From contig NCEB01000032.1 in the NCBI GenBank assembly GCA_002280475.1, positions 1 to 38,953 on the forward strand: a DNA stretch of 38,953 nt, written 5' to 3'. A program made the translations under genes and the position numbers. Positions 1-9,070 of this stretch are shown one piece after another (positions within the stretch are counted from its first letter, which is position 1; the number at the start of each line of letters is the position of its first letter). The notes below the pieces were generated by a model that was not told the DNA's origin, searched no databases, and worked only from the letters and a program-made list of their open reading frames with translations. Source of the DNA: Brevundimonas subvibrioides (lineage in GTDB: Bacteria > Pseudomonadota > Alphaproteobacteria > Caulobacterales > Caulobacteraceae).

Positions 1-190
1 GATAGCACGATTACCCGTCTACTCACCCCCCAAAAGATTTACACCTGGCCGGAAAAGCCTGAAACCGCGTGAACAATAATCAGCCCATATATCTGTTTTT
101 ATGAAGTTAAAAAAAACAGCTGAAACGGCGTGAATGGCGGAGAATCGGACACCCTGTCCGCCATCCACCGTGTCGCCGGCGGTACAGCGC
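1..190. other. AT-rich non-coding left edge
   Basis: No credible gene is seen here. The first 130 bases are far more AT-rich than the rest of the window. They contain two near-identical 15-base direct repeats (CTGAAACCGCGTGAA at 59-73 and CTGAAACGGCGTGAA at 120-134) and an inverted repeat CTGTTTTT/AAAAACAG (93-100 and 112-119). The BLUF gene ends at 191 on the minus strand, so this is its 3' flank. What lies to the left is outside the window. Confidence 0.6.
59..134. repeat. 15-bp direct repeat pair flanking an AT-rich hairpin
   Basis: CTGAAAC[C/G]GCGTGAA occurs at 59-73 and 120-134, matching at 14 of 15 positions with starts 61 bp apart. An 8-bp inverted repeat (93-100 with 112-119) lies between them. 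The role is unknown; a protein-binding region or the scar of an inserted element are both possible. Confidence 0.5.
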
Positions 191-637
191 TCAGTCCGGT
201 GCCGGCTCCGAGGCGATCGCCTCGAAGACCTTCAGCACCTCATCCTCTCCGACGCGCTCGAGGACGCCGTCCGCCACCTCGGCCGGGCTCCACATCCAGG
301 ATCGCGCAGGATCGTGGCGCATGGCCCACTGTGGGAACAGGCGTGTCATCGCCGGGCCGGCCAGCAGACGTCGCACGTCCTGATGGCGATCGTCGCGGGC
401 GATTCGTGCGAAGGCCCCCCGCACCGCGGGCTCGGGCCCCTCAAGCCATTGCAGATAAAGATCGGCCCGGCACACCAGGGCCCCGGTGATGTCGTCGCGG
501 ACATTGCAGCGCCGCGCATCCGCCAGGATGCCGTTCAGCATGGCGTCGTCATAGCCGAAGGGCTGGGATGCATAGACGACGCGGAAAAGAAGACCTGTCG
601 AAGTGCCGCACCGTCGCGCGTCTCCTGTGTGACGCAA
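191..637 (-). CDS. BLUF domain blue-light sensor protein
   Basis: This is a 148-residue, single-domain BLUF protein that should bind FAD and sense blue light. The flavin-site residues that define the family are all present: Tyr22 (VVYAS), Asn45 (RRCNVRDDITG) and Gln63 (LYLQWLEG). About 50 residues follow the core, as is usual for short BLUF proteins that signal by protein-protein contact; no output domain is fused. The start is TTG, chosen because GAAAGGAC lies 6-7 bases upstream and the BLUF fold begins at about residue 16. It is divergent from the secreted YciI-like gene, with only 29 bases between the two start codons. The partner is unknown. Family assignment is firm; the start codon is less certain. 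Confidence 0.88.
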   Translation of the reverse strand: MRHTGDARRCGTSTGLLFRVVYASQPFGYDDAMLNGILADARRCNVRDDITGALVCRADLYLQWLEGPEPAVRGAFARIARDDRHQDVRRLLAGPAMTRLFPQWAMRHDPARSWMWSPAEVADGVLERVGEDEVLKVFEAIASEPAPD

Positions 638-666
638 GCCCGCGTCCTTTCAATCAGGACCTCGCC

Positions 667-1104
667 ATGACCCGCGCCTTCGCCCCCCTCGCCGCCGCCC
701 TCGCCCTCCTCGTCATCGCCGCGCCGGCGTCTGCCGAGCCGTTTGCCCTGTTCGTCTATGAGACTCCTTCTGACTTCGCCGCCCGAAACGATCCGGCCCG
801 TGCCCAGGCCTATTGGGCTGGTTTCGCGGCCCTTTCGGAACAGATGAACGCCGCCGGGATCGTGCGGGGCGGCGGCCCGCTGGCCGAGCCCTCCTTGGGG
901 GCCACGGTGTCAGTGCGCGACGCGCGCGCAATCTCGGCCCCTGTCGACGGTTACGGCGAGGCGCTCAGCGGCTGGTTCGTCATCGAGGTGGCCGACCGCG
1001 CCGAGGCCGAGGCCTGGGCCGCGCGGGTTCCGGCCGCCTCGACGGCCCGGATCGAGGTCCGGCCAATCCTCGACATCCCCATGGCTGGTGGCATGGCGCG
1101 CTGA
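667..1104 (+). CDS. secreted YciI/DGPF-like protein
   Basis: A 145-residue protein. Residues 1-23 form a clear Sec signal peptide ending in ASA. The mature part reads as a YCII-related (DGPF-type) ferredoxin-like fold: it opens FALFVYETP and ends with the family-like segment ALSGWFVIEVADRAEAEAWAARVPAA followed by EVRPI, written here only to name the region (about residues 98-137). YciI-like proteins are normally cytoplasmic, so export is unusual. The start at 667 has AGGAC 8 bases upstream and gives a complete signal peptide; a longer in-frame reading from 568 would bury it. Its promoter must overlap the divergent BLUF gene. Function is unknown. Confidence 0.75.
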   Translation: MTRAFAPLAAALALLVIAAPASAEPFALFVYETPSDFAARNDPARAQAYWAGFAALSEQMNAAGIVRGGGPLAEPSLGATVSVRDARAISAPVDGYGEALSGWFVIEVADRAEAEAWAARVPAASTARIEVRPILDIPMAGGMAR

Positions 1105-1161
1105 CCGATCGGGTCCGGGGAGCGCGGGTCGTTCCCCCGGCCCCTCAACCTGAATGCTCCA

Positions 1162-1176
1162 TTCAGCGTCGGTTCA
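1162..1176 (+). promoter_or_regulatory. TTCA-N7-TTCA motif upstream of rcnB-like gene
   Basis: TTCAGCGTCGGTTCA lies 79 bases before the RcnB-like start. A near copy, CTCAACGCCGGTTCA, lies at 20108-20122, 68 bases before the glycine-zipper surface protein. Each is preceded by a TGAA element. The shared spacing in front of two envelope-protein genes suggests a common regulator. The regulator is not identified. Confidence 0.35.
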
Positions 1177-1255
1177 TGCAGACGATCCGACCTTGCACCC
1201 TGTCGGGTTTCGCCGTGACCGCCCGCGGGCGCGGCTTGTGCAGCAGGAGCATGTG

Positions 1256-1705
1256 ATGAAGACCAGAACCCTGATCATTGGCGCCCTGGCGACGCTCGCC
1301 ACCGTGGCCGCGCCGATGGCCGCCTCGGCGCAGCACTGGCGCGGCGACCGTGACCGCGACGGTCGCTATGAGCGTTGGGAACGCCGCGCGGACCGCAATC
1401 GCCACGACGGCGGCCGCTACACCCATCGCGAACGCTACAACGACTATCGCCGCGGCCAGCGCGATCAATACCGCGACGGCCGCCGCTATTACTCCCCGCC
1501 CTACGGCAACGCCTATGGCCACCGGGGTCGCTGGTATCGCGGCGCGACCATCCCCTACGACTATCGCGGCCGCTGGTATGTCCGGGACTACCACCGCTAT
1601 GGCTATGCGCACCCGCCGCGCGGCTATGGATATTATCGGACCGACACCGGCGACGTCGTTCTCGCGGCTCTGGCGACCGGCGTGATCATCTCGCTGCTGA
1701 ACTAG
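1256..1705 (+). CDS. RcnB family periplasmic protein
   Basis: A 149-residue exported protein. Residues 1-25 are a signal peptide ending ASA. The middle is extremely rich in Arg, Tyr, Asp and His (about residues 26-85). The C-terminus carries the RcnB signature: RWYRGATIPYDYRGR, a central YVRDYHRYG, then PPRGYGYYR and a short hydrophobic end around VVLAALATGVII. RcnB of enterobacteria is a periplasmic nickel/cobalt homeostasis protein; in alphaproteobacteria many paralogues exist whose metal role is untested. The start ATG has CAGGAGC 6 bases upstream. A strong intrinsic terminator follows, so it is probably monocistronic. An upstream motif is shared with another envelope gene. Confidence 0.82.
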   Translation: MKTRTLIIGALATLATVAAPMAASAQHWRGDRDRDGRYERWERRADRNRHDGGRYTHRERYNDYRRGQRDQYRDGRRYYSPPYGNAYGHRGRWYRGATIPYDYRGRWYVRDYHRYGYAHPPRGYGYYRTDTGDVVLAALATGVIISLLN

Positions 1706-1724
1706 GTCAGAGCAGGCAGACAGG

Positions 1725-1754
1725 GCCCGTCCGGAGCGATCCGGGCGGGCTTTT
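1725..1754 (+). terminator. intrinsic terminator after rcnB-like gene
   Basis: Stem GCCCGTCCGGA (1725-1735) and TCCGGGCGGGC (1740-1750) pair over 11 bp with one G-T wobble and a 4-base loop, followed directly by TTTT. It lies between convergent genes and may also stop gatB transcription from the other side. Confidence 0.8.
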
Positions 1755-1802
1755 CGCGCCCGCGTTCAGGCAGCGTCTCGCCGCGCGGCGAGCGTCAGGG
1801 CG

Positions 1803-3308
<1,506 letters not shown>

Positions 3309-3407
3309 GCGCCGTGATTAGCGCTCCGCGCGGACCTGTGGAAGGTCGTGTCTTGAGCCTGTCGCGATTTGGGGGTCATCTGCGTCCTCCCATCCTCGGA
3401 GTCTTCC

Positions 3408-3743
3408 ATGATCAAGTCCGTTCTCGCCGCTGCCGCGCTCGCGGTTCTGGCCCCCACCGCCCTGGCCCAGACCGCCCCGGCCCAGGATCACTCGAACCAC
3501 GCGGCCCCGGCAACGGCCCGTCCCACCATCGCCAGCCCGATCAAGGACCTGCTGAACAACGCCGAAACCGCCGCGGTCATGGAAAAGCACCTGCCCGGCG
3601 TCGCCCAGCACCCCATGCGTCCGCAGTTCGAGGACATGACCCTGGCCCAGGTCATGCCCATGTCCGGCGGCATGATCAGCCAGGCGACGGTCGACGCCAT
3701 CGACGCCGACCTCAAGGCCCTGCCGCAAACGCCGGCGTCCTGA
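3408..3743 (+). CDS. secreted small protein of unknown function
   Basis: A 111-residue protein with a signal peptide (residues 1-20, ending ALA). The mature part begins QTAPAQDHSNHAAP, a short His/Ala/Pro-rich stretch, then a folded-looking region of about 75 residues (SPIKDLLNNAETAAVMEKHL, then MRPQFEDMTLAQVMPMSGGM and a final helix). It resembles a conserved periplasmic hypothetical family in Caulobacterales as far as I can judge, but I do not recognise a named domain. The start at 3408 was chosen over an upstream in-frame start because it gives a complete signal peptide. Function unknown. Confidence 0.7.
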   Translation: MIKSVLAAAALAVLAPTALAQTAPAQDHSNHAAPATARPTIASPIKDLLNNAETAAVMEKHLPGVAQHPMRPQFEDMTLAQVMPMSGGMISQATVDAIDADLKALPQTPAS

Positions 3744-3807
3744 GCCCACGGGTGGCTGATCAGGAACCGTCATTGTCGGGAATCGGGGAACGTCGTCATA
3801 TCGACGG

Positions 3808-4389
3808 ATGACACAGCCTGATCCCACCGAGCACGCCCCCGTCAGCCGCAGACAGCGGGTCTCGCTGGAAGGAACGATCGCCACGGCGTCGGCCGTCTCG
3901 GCCTGCATCGTGGCGGTCGCTTCGATGTTCACCGCCGTTCAGGCGCTGGACGTGTCGCAGGCGGCCGCCCGTCAGCGCATCTTCGAGCAGCAGTTGTCGG
4001 TGTGCCTTCAGTTCGGTGAACTGACCTCCCGGGCGGTGGCCGACACAGAGAAGAACATCGATCGCGTCGCGGGGCCCCTGGACGACGCGGGCGTGGCCGA
4101 GATCGAGGCCGCCTTCGCCAGCAGCGCGGAGTTCTCGCGCCAGATGCATCAGCAGTATCTGCAGATGACCATGCTGCTGCCCGAGGACGTGGCTGACGCC
4201 GCCTACAAGACGATCGAGAAGCGCACCGAGATCTACAACGCCCAGATCGAGATCTACAACGCGGGCGAGATAACGCCGGCCGCGCTCGCCGCTTTGACCG
4301 CGCTCGGCGGACAGGAGCAGGATCTGCTGAACGAGGCCTCCACCGCCTGCAGCGGCTATGTCTCGGACAAGGCCGGCATCAAGGAGTAG
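3808..4389 (+). CDS. single-pass membrane protein of unknown function
   Basis: A 193-residue protein with one N-terminal membrane segment (about residues 22-46, TIATASAVSACIVAVASMFTA) preceded by basic residues, so the C-terminal 145 residues are probably periplasmic. The soluble part is predicted helical and contains two cysteines (CLQFGELTSRA near residue 66 and ACSGYV near 184) that could form a disulfide. The organisation of a short anchor plus a four-helix-like sensor recalls periplasmic sensing domains, but no signalling output is present. No family is recognised. It is convergent with pyrC, leaving 9 bases between the stops. Confidence 0.65.
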   Translation: MTQPDPTEHAPVSRRQRVSLEGTIATASAVSACIVAVASMFTAVQALDVSQAAARQRIFEQQLSVCLQFGELTSRAVADTEKNIDRVAGPLDDAGVAEIEAAFASSAEFSRQMHQQYLQMTMLLPEDVADAAYKTIEKRTEIYNAQIEIYNAGEITPAALAALTALGGQEQDLLNEASTACSGYVSDKAGIKE

Positions 4390-4398
4390 GCCCCCGGG

Positions 4399-5679
4399 TC
4401 AGCCGGTCGCATGGACCGTGCGACCGGCGACCACAGTCCGCGCCACCCGGCCCTGCAGCCGCCGTCCGTCGAAGGGCGAGTTCTTCGACTTGGATCTCAG
4501 CGCGTCGGCATCGACGATGATCGGCGCGCCGGGGTCGAACAGCACCAGATCGGCCGGGGTGCCCGGGGCCAGTCGTCCGGCGTCCAACCCCAGCAGCGTC
4601 GCCGGCCCTTCGGTCAGCGGCCTCAGCACGTCCAGCAGGTCGATCCCCTCCTCGTGATGCAGGGTCAGGGCGGCGGGCAGCAGGGTCTCCAGACCGACCG
4701 CGCCCGGTGCCGCTTCCGCGAAGGGTCGGCGCTTGTCCTCGGCTGGCGCGGGGGTGTGAGCCGAGGTGATGGCCTCGATCAACCCGTCCCGGACCGCCTC
4801 GATCAGCGCCCGGCGGTCGCTCTCTGGCCGAAGCGGCGGGTCCAGCCGGTAGAAGGTGCGATAGTCGCCGATGTCCACCTCGTTGAAGCACAGGTGGTTG
4901 ATCGACACCGAGGCCGCGACCTCCAGCCCCCGGCCCCGCGCCCGCGCCAGGACCTCCAGCGCGGCCTCGGTGGATATCTGATCGACCAGGAACCGCGCGC
5001 CGGTCTGTTCGACCAGGGCCAGGTCCCGTTCCAGCTGGATGCGCTCGGCGATGGCTGGCGCGCCAGCCAGGCCCAGCCGGGTCGCCAGCTCGCCCGAGGT
5101 CGCCACCGCCCCCTCCGACAGCCAGGGATCGGCCGGGCGGCAGGCGATCATGGCGTTGAAGGCCGTGGCATAGGCCATGATCCGCTGCAGCACCCGGCTG
5201 TCGGCGATGACATGGTCGCCGTCGGTGAAATACAGGGCTCCCGCCTCGTGCATCAGGCCGATCTCGGCCATGCGCGTCCCGCCCTGTCCCTTCGTCGCCG
5301 CTCCCGCCGCGCGGACATTGACCAGCCCCAGGGCCGCGCCGCGCCGCTGGATGAAGTCGACCATGGCCGGATCGTCGACGGCCGGGTCGGTGTCCGGCTG
5401 AACCACGATCGTCGTCACGCCTCCGGCCGCCGCCGCCAGACTGGCGGACTTCAGCGTCTCCTTCGGCTCGGCCCCCGGCTCGCCGGTCCGCACGCGGATG
5501 TCGATCAGGCCGGGAGCGAGGCACAGGCCCTGGGCGTCGATCATCTGATCCGCCCGTCGCGTCGACGGTCCATGATCGACCAGGGTGATCACGCCGTCCT
5601 CGATCAGCACACACCCCGGCCCGTCATAGTCGGTGGCCGGGTCGAGCAGGCGAGCGTTGACGATGGCCAGCGAACTCAT
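4399..5679 (-). CDS. pyrC: inactive dihydroorotase-like protein (PyrC-type, PyrB partner)
   Basis: A 426-residue protein with the full type I dihydroorotase fold: opening IVNARLLDP, the turn [15 protein letters not shown], and a closing [11 protein letters not shown] segment. The zinc ligands are mostly gone. The HxH pair is Arg62/Arg64, the substrate-binding Arg of REPG is Gly66, the HxED histidine is replaced (Cys180 region), the HxST histidine is Gln234, and the TDH aspartate is Ala307. Only Asp153 and His308 survive. Pseudomonas PyrC' is a known inactive dihydroorotase needed for assembly with aspartate transcarbamoylase, and the same role is inferred here because the gene overlaps pyrB by the ATGA junction. 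A catalytic dihydroorotase should then be encoded elsewhere. Confidence 0.9.
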   Translation of the reverse strand: MSSLAIVNARLLDPATDYDGPGCVLIEDGVITLVDHGPSTRRADQMIDAQGLCLAPGLIDIRVRTGEPGAEPKETLKSASLAAAAGGVTTIVVQPDTDPAVDDPAMVDFIQRRGAALGLVNVRAAGAATKGQGGTRMAEIGLMHEAGALYFTDGDHVIADSRVLQRIMAYATAFNAMIACRPADPWLSEGAVATSGELATRLGLAGAPAIAERIQLERDLALVEQTGARFLVDQISTEAALEVLARARGRGLEVAASVSINHLCFNEVDIGDYRTFYRLDPPLRPESDRRALIEAVRDGLIEAITSAHTPAPAEDKRRPFAEAAPGAVGLETLLPAALTLHHEEGIDLLDVLRPLTEGPATLLGLDAGRLAPGTPADLVLFDPGAPIIVDADALRSKSKNSPFDGRRLQGRVARTVVAGRTVHATG

Positions 5680-6656
5680 GCGGCACCCTCCAGCCGGGCC
5701 GACAGCGACGCCAGCACCGCCATCCGAGCCGCCACACCCATCTCGACCTGATCCTGGATCAGGGACACCGAAAGGTCATCGGCCACGTCCGAATCGATCT
5801 CCACCCCCCGGTTCATCGGTCCCGGATGCATGACCTTGGCGCCCGCCTTGGCCCAGGCCAGCTTCTCGCGGTCCAGCCCCCAGAAACGGAAATACTCGCG
5901 CGTGGACGGCACCAAGGCTCCGTCCATCCGCTCCAGTTGCAGCCTCAGCATCATCACGACGTCGCAGCCGACCAGCCCTTCGCGCATGTCGTGGAACACC
6001 TCGCAGCCCCAGCGATCGGCGTCTCCTGGCACCAGGGTGGGCGGCCCAATCAGCCGCACGCGCGCCCCCATCATCGACAGCAGCGCGACGTTCGACCGCG
6101 CAACCCGGCTGTGGGCGATGTCGCCGCAGATCGCCACCGTCAGCCCGCCCACGTCCCCAAACGCGCGCCTCAGGCTCAGCAGGTCCAGCAGCGCCTGGGT
6201 CGGATGTTCATGTCGTCCGTCCCCCGCGTTCACGACCGCGCACCCGACCTTCTGGCTCAGCAGGGCCGCCGCTCCCGACGCCCCGTGCCGTACCACCAGG
6301 ATATCGGGCCGCATGGCGTTCAGAGTCACGGCGGTGTCGATCAGGGTCTCGCCCTTCTTCACCGAACTGGCCCCGACCGGCATGGTCACGACATCGGCCC
6401 CCAGCCGCTTGGCCGCGATCTCGAACGAGGAACTGGTTCGGGTCGAGTTCTCGAAGAACAGGTTCAGCACCGTGCGCCCGCGCAGCAGGTCCAGCGCCTT
6501 GGTCGACTGGCGATTCAAGTCGACAAAGGCGTCGGCCAGATCCAGCAACGACGCGACAAACGGCGGGTTCAGGTCGGCCGCCGCCAGGAAATGGGGTTTC
6601 GGGAACGGGACCAGCCGGTCGGCGATCAGGTCGGCGGCGGCGGCGGGATGGGTCAT
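5676..6656 (-). CDS. pyrB: aspartate carbamoyltransferase catalytic subunit
   Basis: A 326-residue PyrB, which joins carbamoyl phosphate and aspartate in the second step of pyrimidine synthesis. Carbamoyl phosphate contacts are intact ([12 protein letters not shown] about residues 69-80), as are HPTQALLD and [11 protein letters not shown]. It carries an N-terminal extension of roughly 30 residues relative to the E. coli chain, as in the Pseudomonas-type enzymes that complex with PyrC. No pyrI is present. The start at 6656 was chosen because upstream reading runs into the preceding permease gene in the wrong frame. It overlaps pyrC by 4 bases and follows the permease by 23 bases, so it is translationally coupled within an operon. 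Confidence 0.97.
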   Translation of the reverse strand: MTHPAAAADLIADRLVPFPKPHFLAAADLNPPFVASLLDLADAFVDLNRQSTKALDLLRGRTVLNLFFENSTRTSSSFEIAAKRLGADVVTMPVGASSVKKGETLIDTAVTLNAMRPDILVVRHGASGAAALLSQKVGCAVVNAGDGRHEHPTQALLDLLSLRRAFGDVGGLTVAICGDIAHSRVARSNVALLSMMGARVRLIGPPTLVPGDADRWGCEVFHDMREGLVGCDVVMMLRLQLERMDGALVPSTREYFRFWGLDREKLAWAKAGAKVMHPGPMNRGVEIDSDVADDLSVSLIQDQVEMGVAARMAVLASLSARLEGAA

Positions 6657-6679
6657 CAAAGCCCGCCTATAGCGCCGGA

Positions 6680-7603
6680 TCACCCGAGATGGAACAGCGC
6701 CAGCAGGATCGGTATCCCCGCCGCGCTGCCGACGGTCGTCAGGGCCACGATGCCGGCCATCAGCGGCGCATCCCCGCCCATCTGCCGCGCGAGGATGTAG
6801 GACGCCGCCGCGCCCGGCGCCGCGCCGCACATCAGCGCGATCCCCTGCGCCGTCTCCGATCCGCCATAGAGCCGACAGAGCCCCCACATCACGAAGGGCG
6901 TGATGACCAGCTTCACGACCGAGACCCCGGTGATCGTCACGCGCCGCCGCGCCACCTCGGCGAAACTCAGCCCCGCCCCCGCCACGATCAGCCCCAGCGG
7001 CAGGGCTGCGCCGCCCAGCAGCACCAGCGTCTCCGATATCCCCGCCAGACGCGGCACGCCGCCCAGGTTCAGCGCCAGACCGATCAGACAGGCCACCAGG
7101 ATCGGGTTGGAGACGATCGCCCTGGCCAGCGACAACGCCGACATCTCGCGTTGATCGGCTCCCCACCGCACCAAGACGATCACGCACAGGATGTTGGTGA
7201 CCGGGATCATCGCCCCGATCACCACGGCCGCCAGCGCCAGCCCGTCCGGCCCATAGACCGCCTGGATCACCGGGAGGAAGACAAAGCTGTTCCAGCGGAT
7301 CACGCCCTGAAACACCGAGGTGAAGGCCGGCCCGTCCAGCCGCAGCATGGGCCGGACCAGCAGCGTCACCGTGGCGATGATCAACACGGCGCTGACCGCC
7401 GCCGCCCCCGCCGCCGTCGCCCCGCCCCCCGAGATGTCGGCGTGCCAGATCGCCGGGATCAGAAAGCCCGGATACAGCAGATGGATCGACAGCCTCTCGA
7501 TCGGCCGCCACGCCGCGTCCGGCAGGAACCCGGACTTTCGCAGGCCATAGCCGACGGCGATCAGCACAAAGACCGGAACGACCCCGGCGAACAGGGCGGT
7601 CAC
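6680..7603 (-). CDS. AEC family (auxin efflux carrier-type) permease
   Basis: A 307-residue integral membrane protein with about ten hydrophobic segments, opening [20 protein letters not shown] and closing [20 protein letters not shown], both typical of the AEC family (bile/arsenite/riboflavin and organic anion superfamily). Members export or import small organic acids; the substrate cannot be read from sequence. GTG at 7603 is the chosen start: it overlaps the ruvX stop in GTGA, and AGGAAA lies just upstream. Its place between ruvX and pyrB suggests co-transcription; a link to a pyrimidine intermediate such as orotate or carbamoyl aspartate is speculation. Confidence 0.88.
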   Translation of the reverse strand: MTALFAGVVPVFVLIAVGYGLRKSGFLPDAAWRPIERLSIHLLYPGFLIPAIWHADISGGGATAAGAAAVSAVLIIATVTLLVRPMLRLDGPAFTSVFQGVIRWNSFVFLPVIQAVYGPDGLALAAVVIGAMIPVTNILCVIVLVRWGADQREMSALSLARAIVSNPILVACLIGLALNLGGVPRLAGISETLVLLGGAALPLGLIVAGAGLSFAEVARRRVTITGVSVVKLVITPFVMWGLCRLYGGSETAQGIALMCGAAPGAAASYILARQMGGDAPLMAGIVALTTVGSAAGIPILLALFHLG

Positions 7604-8079
7604 ACCCAGGTTTCCTGATCCCGCACGCGGTCCAGCGCCCCCTGCAAAATCCACGCGGCCGCCGTCCGATCCACCACGCCCGCGCGCCGCTTGCGGCTCA
7701 AGTCCAGCTCGTCGATCAGGAATCGCTCGACGGCGCTGGTGGACAGCCGCTCGTCCCAGAAGGCCACGCTTGTCGGTCGAAGCCTGTCCAGATTGCGCGC
7801 GAAGGCCCGACAAGACTGCGCCCGGGGCCCCTCGGTCCCGTCCATGTTCATCGGCAGGCCGATGATCAGCGCCGAGATCTTGCGCCCGTCCATCAGTCGG
7901 AACAGCGTCTCCGCCTCGGCCGTGAACTTCGACTTGCGAACCAGCTCCAGCGGACTGGCGATCATCCGGCTTGTGTCCGACACGGCCACGCCGATGGTCT
8001 TTTCGCCCAGGTCCAGACCCATCCAGGGCGTGCCGGGAGGACAGGCGGCCGCGAGGTCTGTCAGGTTCAGTATTGGCAC
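7600..8079 (-). CDS. ruvX: putative pre-16S rRNA nuclease / Holliday junction resolvase-like (YqgF)
   Basis: A 159-residue RNase H-fold protein. The family markers are [15 protein letters not shown] (about residues 21-35, catalytic Asp), [10 protein letters not shown] and WDERLST, with the final [12 protein letters not shown] helix. YqgF processes the 5' end of 16S rRNA and was earlier proposed as an alternative resolvase. The start is GTG; a TTGACA-N17-TAGGCC promoter ends only 6 bases upstream, so the message may be leaderless. It is first in the ruvX-permease-pyrB-pyrC operon, coupled to the permease by GTGA. Confidence 0.94.
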   Translation of the reverse strand: MPILNLTDLAAACPPGTPWMGLDLGEKTIGVAVSDTSRMIASPLELVRKSKFTAEAETLFRLMDGRKISALIIGLPMNMDGTEGPRAQSCRAFARNLDRLRPTSVAFWDERLSTSAVERFLIDELDLSRKRRAGVVDRTAAAWILQGALDRVRDQETWV

Positions 8080-8085
8080 GCGGGC

Positions 8086-8114
8086 GGCCTAGGCGTTGCC
8101 AGCGGCGCTGTCAA
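8086..8114 (-). promoter_or_regulatory. candidate sigma-70 promoter of the ruvX-pyrBC operon
   Basis: On the minus strand a perfect TTGACA (8109-8114) stands 17 bases from TAGGCC (8086-8091), a poor -10. The GTG of ruvX begins at 8079, so transcription would start at or very near the start codon. Confidence 0.4.
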
Positions 8115-8151
8115 AGCACAGGGTGCAAGCGTCACCATTGGGAGGGGTTCC

Positions 8152-8691
8152 ATGTCGCGTTCCGTATCGTCCATCATCGGCCTGCTTGCGCTGGCCTTGT
8201 CCGTCGGTGCCTGCGAGGCCTCCTCAAACGGTGCGGCGACGCCCGCCGGCACCGCGCCGGGCACAGAGGCACCAGCCCCTCAGGCCACGCCTCTTGCCGC
8301 CTCCGGCGCGCCGGAGGCGGTGCCGATCGCGGTCGACGCGGACGGCACCCTGATGTCGGCGGCCAGCGTGGTCCGCATCGACTGGGTCGCGGACAATGGG
8401 GCGAAGGTGTTCGGCACGGCCGGCGGCGATCCCGCCGCAAACGGCCTCTACACCTACATCGCCTTCTTCACCGATCCGGGGGGCGAATGGGTGATCTACG
8501 AACTGGGCAACATCCTCGAATACACGGTGCTGTCGTCCTCCGTCGGACGGGTCGACCTCGACATCCACGAGAGCACCATCGACGAGGCGACCGGCGAGAT
8601 CGACAGCCGCCACCGCAAGGTCATCGTCTCCTGGACGCCGGGGGTCGACGGCGGGCCCCCGACGGGCGTCATGGTCACACCGGCCCAATAG
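8152..8691 (+). CDS. lipoprotein of unknown function
   Basis: A 179-residue protein with a lipoprotein signal: hydrophobic residues 8-20 and lipobox VGAC with Cys21. An Ala/Pro/Thr-rich linker follows (about residues 22-62), then a beta-rich domain of about 115 residues (VVRIDWVADNGAKVFGTAG ... WVIYELGNILEYTVLSS). I do not recognise the domain. Residue +2 after the Cys is Glu, so outer membrane sorting is plausible. GGGAGG lies 7 bases before the ATG. It is divergent from ruvX and precedes gatC, which has its own candidate promoter. Confidence 0.75.
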   Translation: MSRSVSSIIGLLALALSVGACEASSNGAATPAGTAPGTEAPAPQATPLAASGAPEAVPIAVDADGTLMSAASVVRIDWVADNGAKVFGTAGGDPAANGLYTYIAFFTDPGGEWVIYELGNILEYTVLSSSVGRVDLDIHESTIDEATGEIDSRHRKVIVSWTPGVDGGPPTGVMVTPAQ

Positions 8692-8720
8692 AGTCGGCCG
8701 GTCCTTGTGCGGCCCAGTCC

Positions 8721-8749
8721 TTGTGCGTTGCGGTGCGGGCGGCTAATCC
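8721..8749 (+). promoter_or_regulatory. candidate promoter for gatCA
   Basis: TTGTGC (8721-8726), 17 bases, then TAATCC (8744-8749), which would put the start about 27 bases before gatC. The -35 region lies in the second of two direct repeats GTCCTTGTGCG (8701-8711 and 8717-8727). Confidence 0.45.
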
Positions 8750-8782
8750 CGCCCGCTTGAACCCGCTCGACTGGAGGGCCCC

Positions 8783-9070
8783 TTGGCCATCGACGCCGAA
8801 ACGGTGAGGAAGGTCGCCCACCTCGCCCGCATCAAGACCCCCGACGACCGGCTCGAAGGCCTGGCCGGAGAGTTGAACGGCATCCTCGCCTGGATCGAAC
8901 AGCTTCAGGAAGTCGATGTGACCGGCATCGAGCCGATGACCTCGAACGTGGCCCAGCCGCTTCGCCTGCGCGACGACGTCGTGACCGACGGAGCCCGGGT
9001 CGATGCCGTGCTGTCCAACGCGCCCAAGTCCGCCGACGGCTTCTACGTTGTGCCCAAGGTGGTCGAATAG
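8783..9070 (+). CDS. gatC: Asp-tRNA(Asn)/Glu-tRNA(Gln) amidotransferase subunit C
   Basis: A 95-residue GatC, normal length. GatC wraps around GatA and stabilises the GatCAB heterotrimer. The sequence is typical: an opening helix TVRKVAHLARIK, then ELNGILAWIEQLQEVDVTGIEPM, then LRDDVV and a final FYVVPKVVE. The start is TTG, supported by GGAGG at 8773-8777 with good spacing. gatA begins on the base after its stop codon. Confidence 0.96.
   Translation: MAIDAETVRKVAHLARIKTPDDRLEGLAGELNGILAWIEQLQEVDVTGIEPMTSNVAQPLRLRDDVVTDGARVDAVLSNAPKSADGFYVVPKVVE

Noticed and set aside
568..666. Longer start for the YciI-like protein
   Set aside because: It would place 33 polar residues before a clear signal peptide and overlap the divergent BLUF start.
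130..670. Two plus-strand frames over the BLUF gene
   Set aside because: They are antisense to a protein whose three flavin-site residues are all in place.
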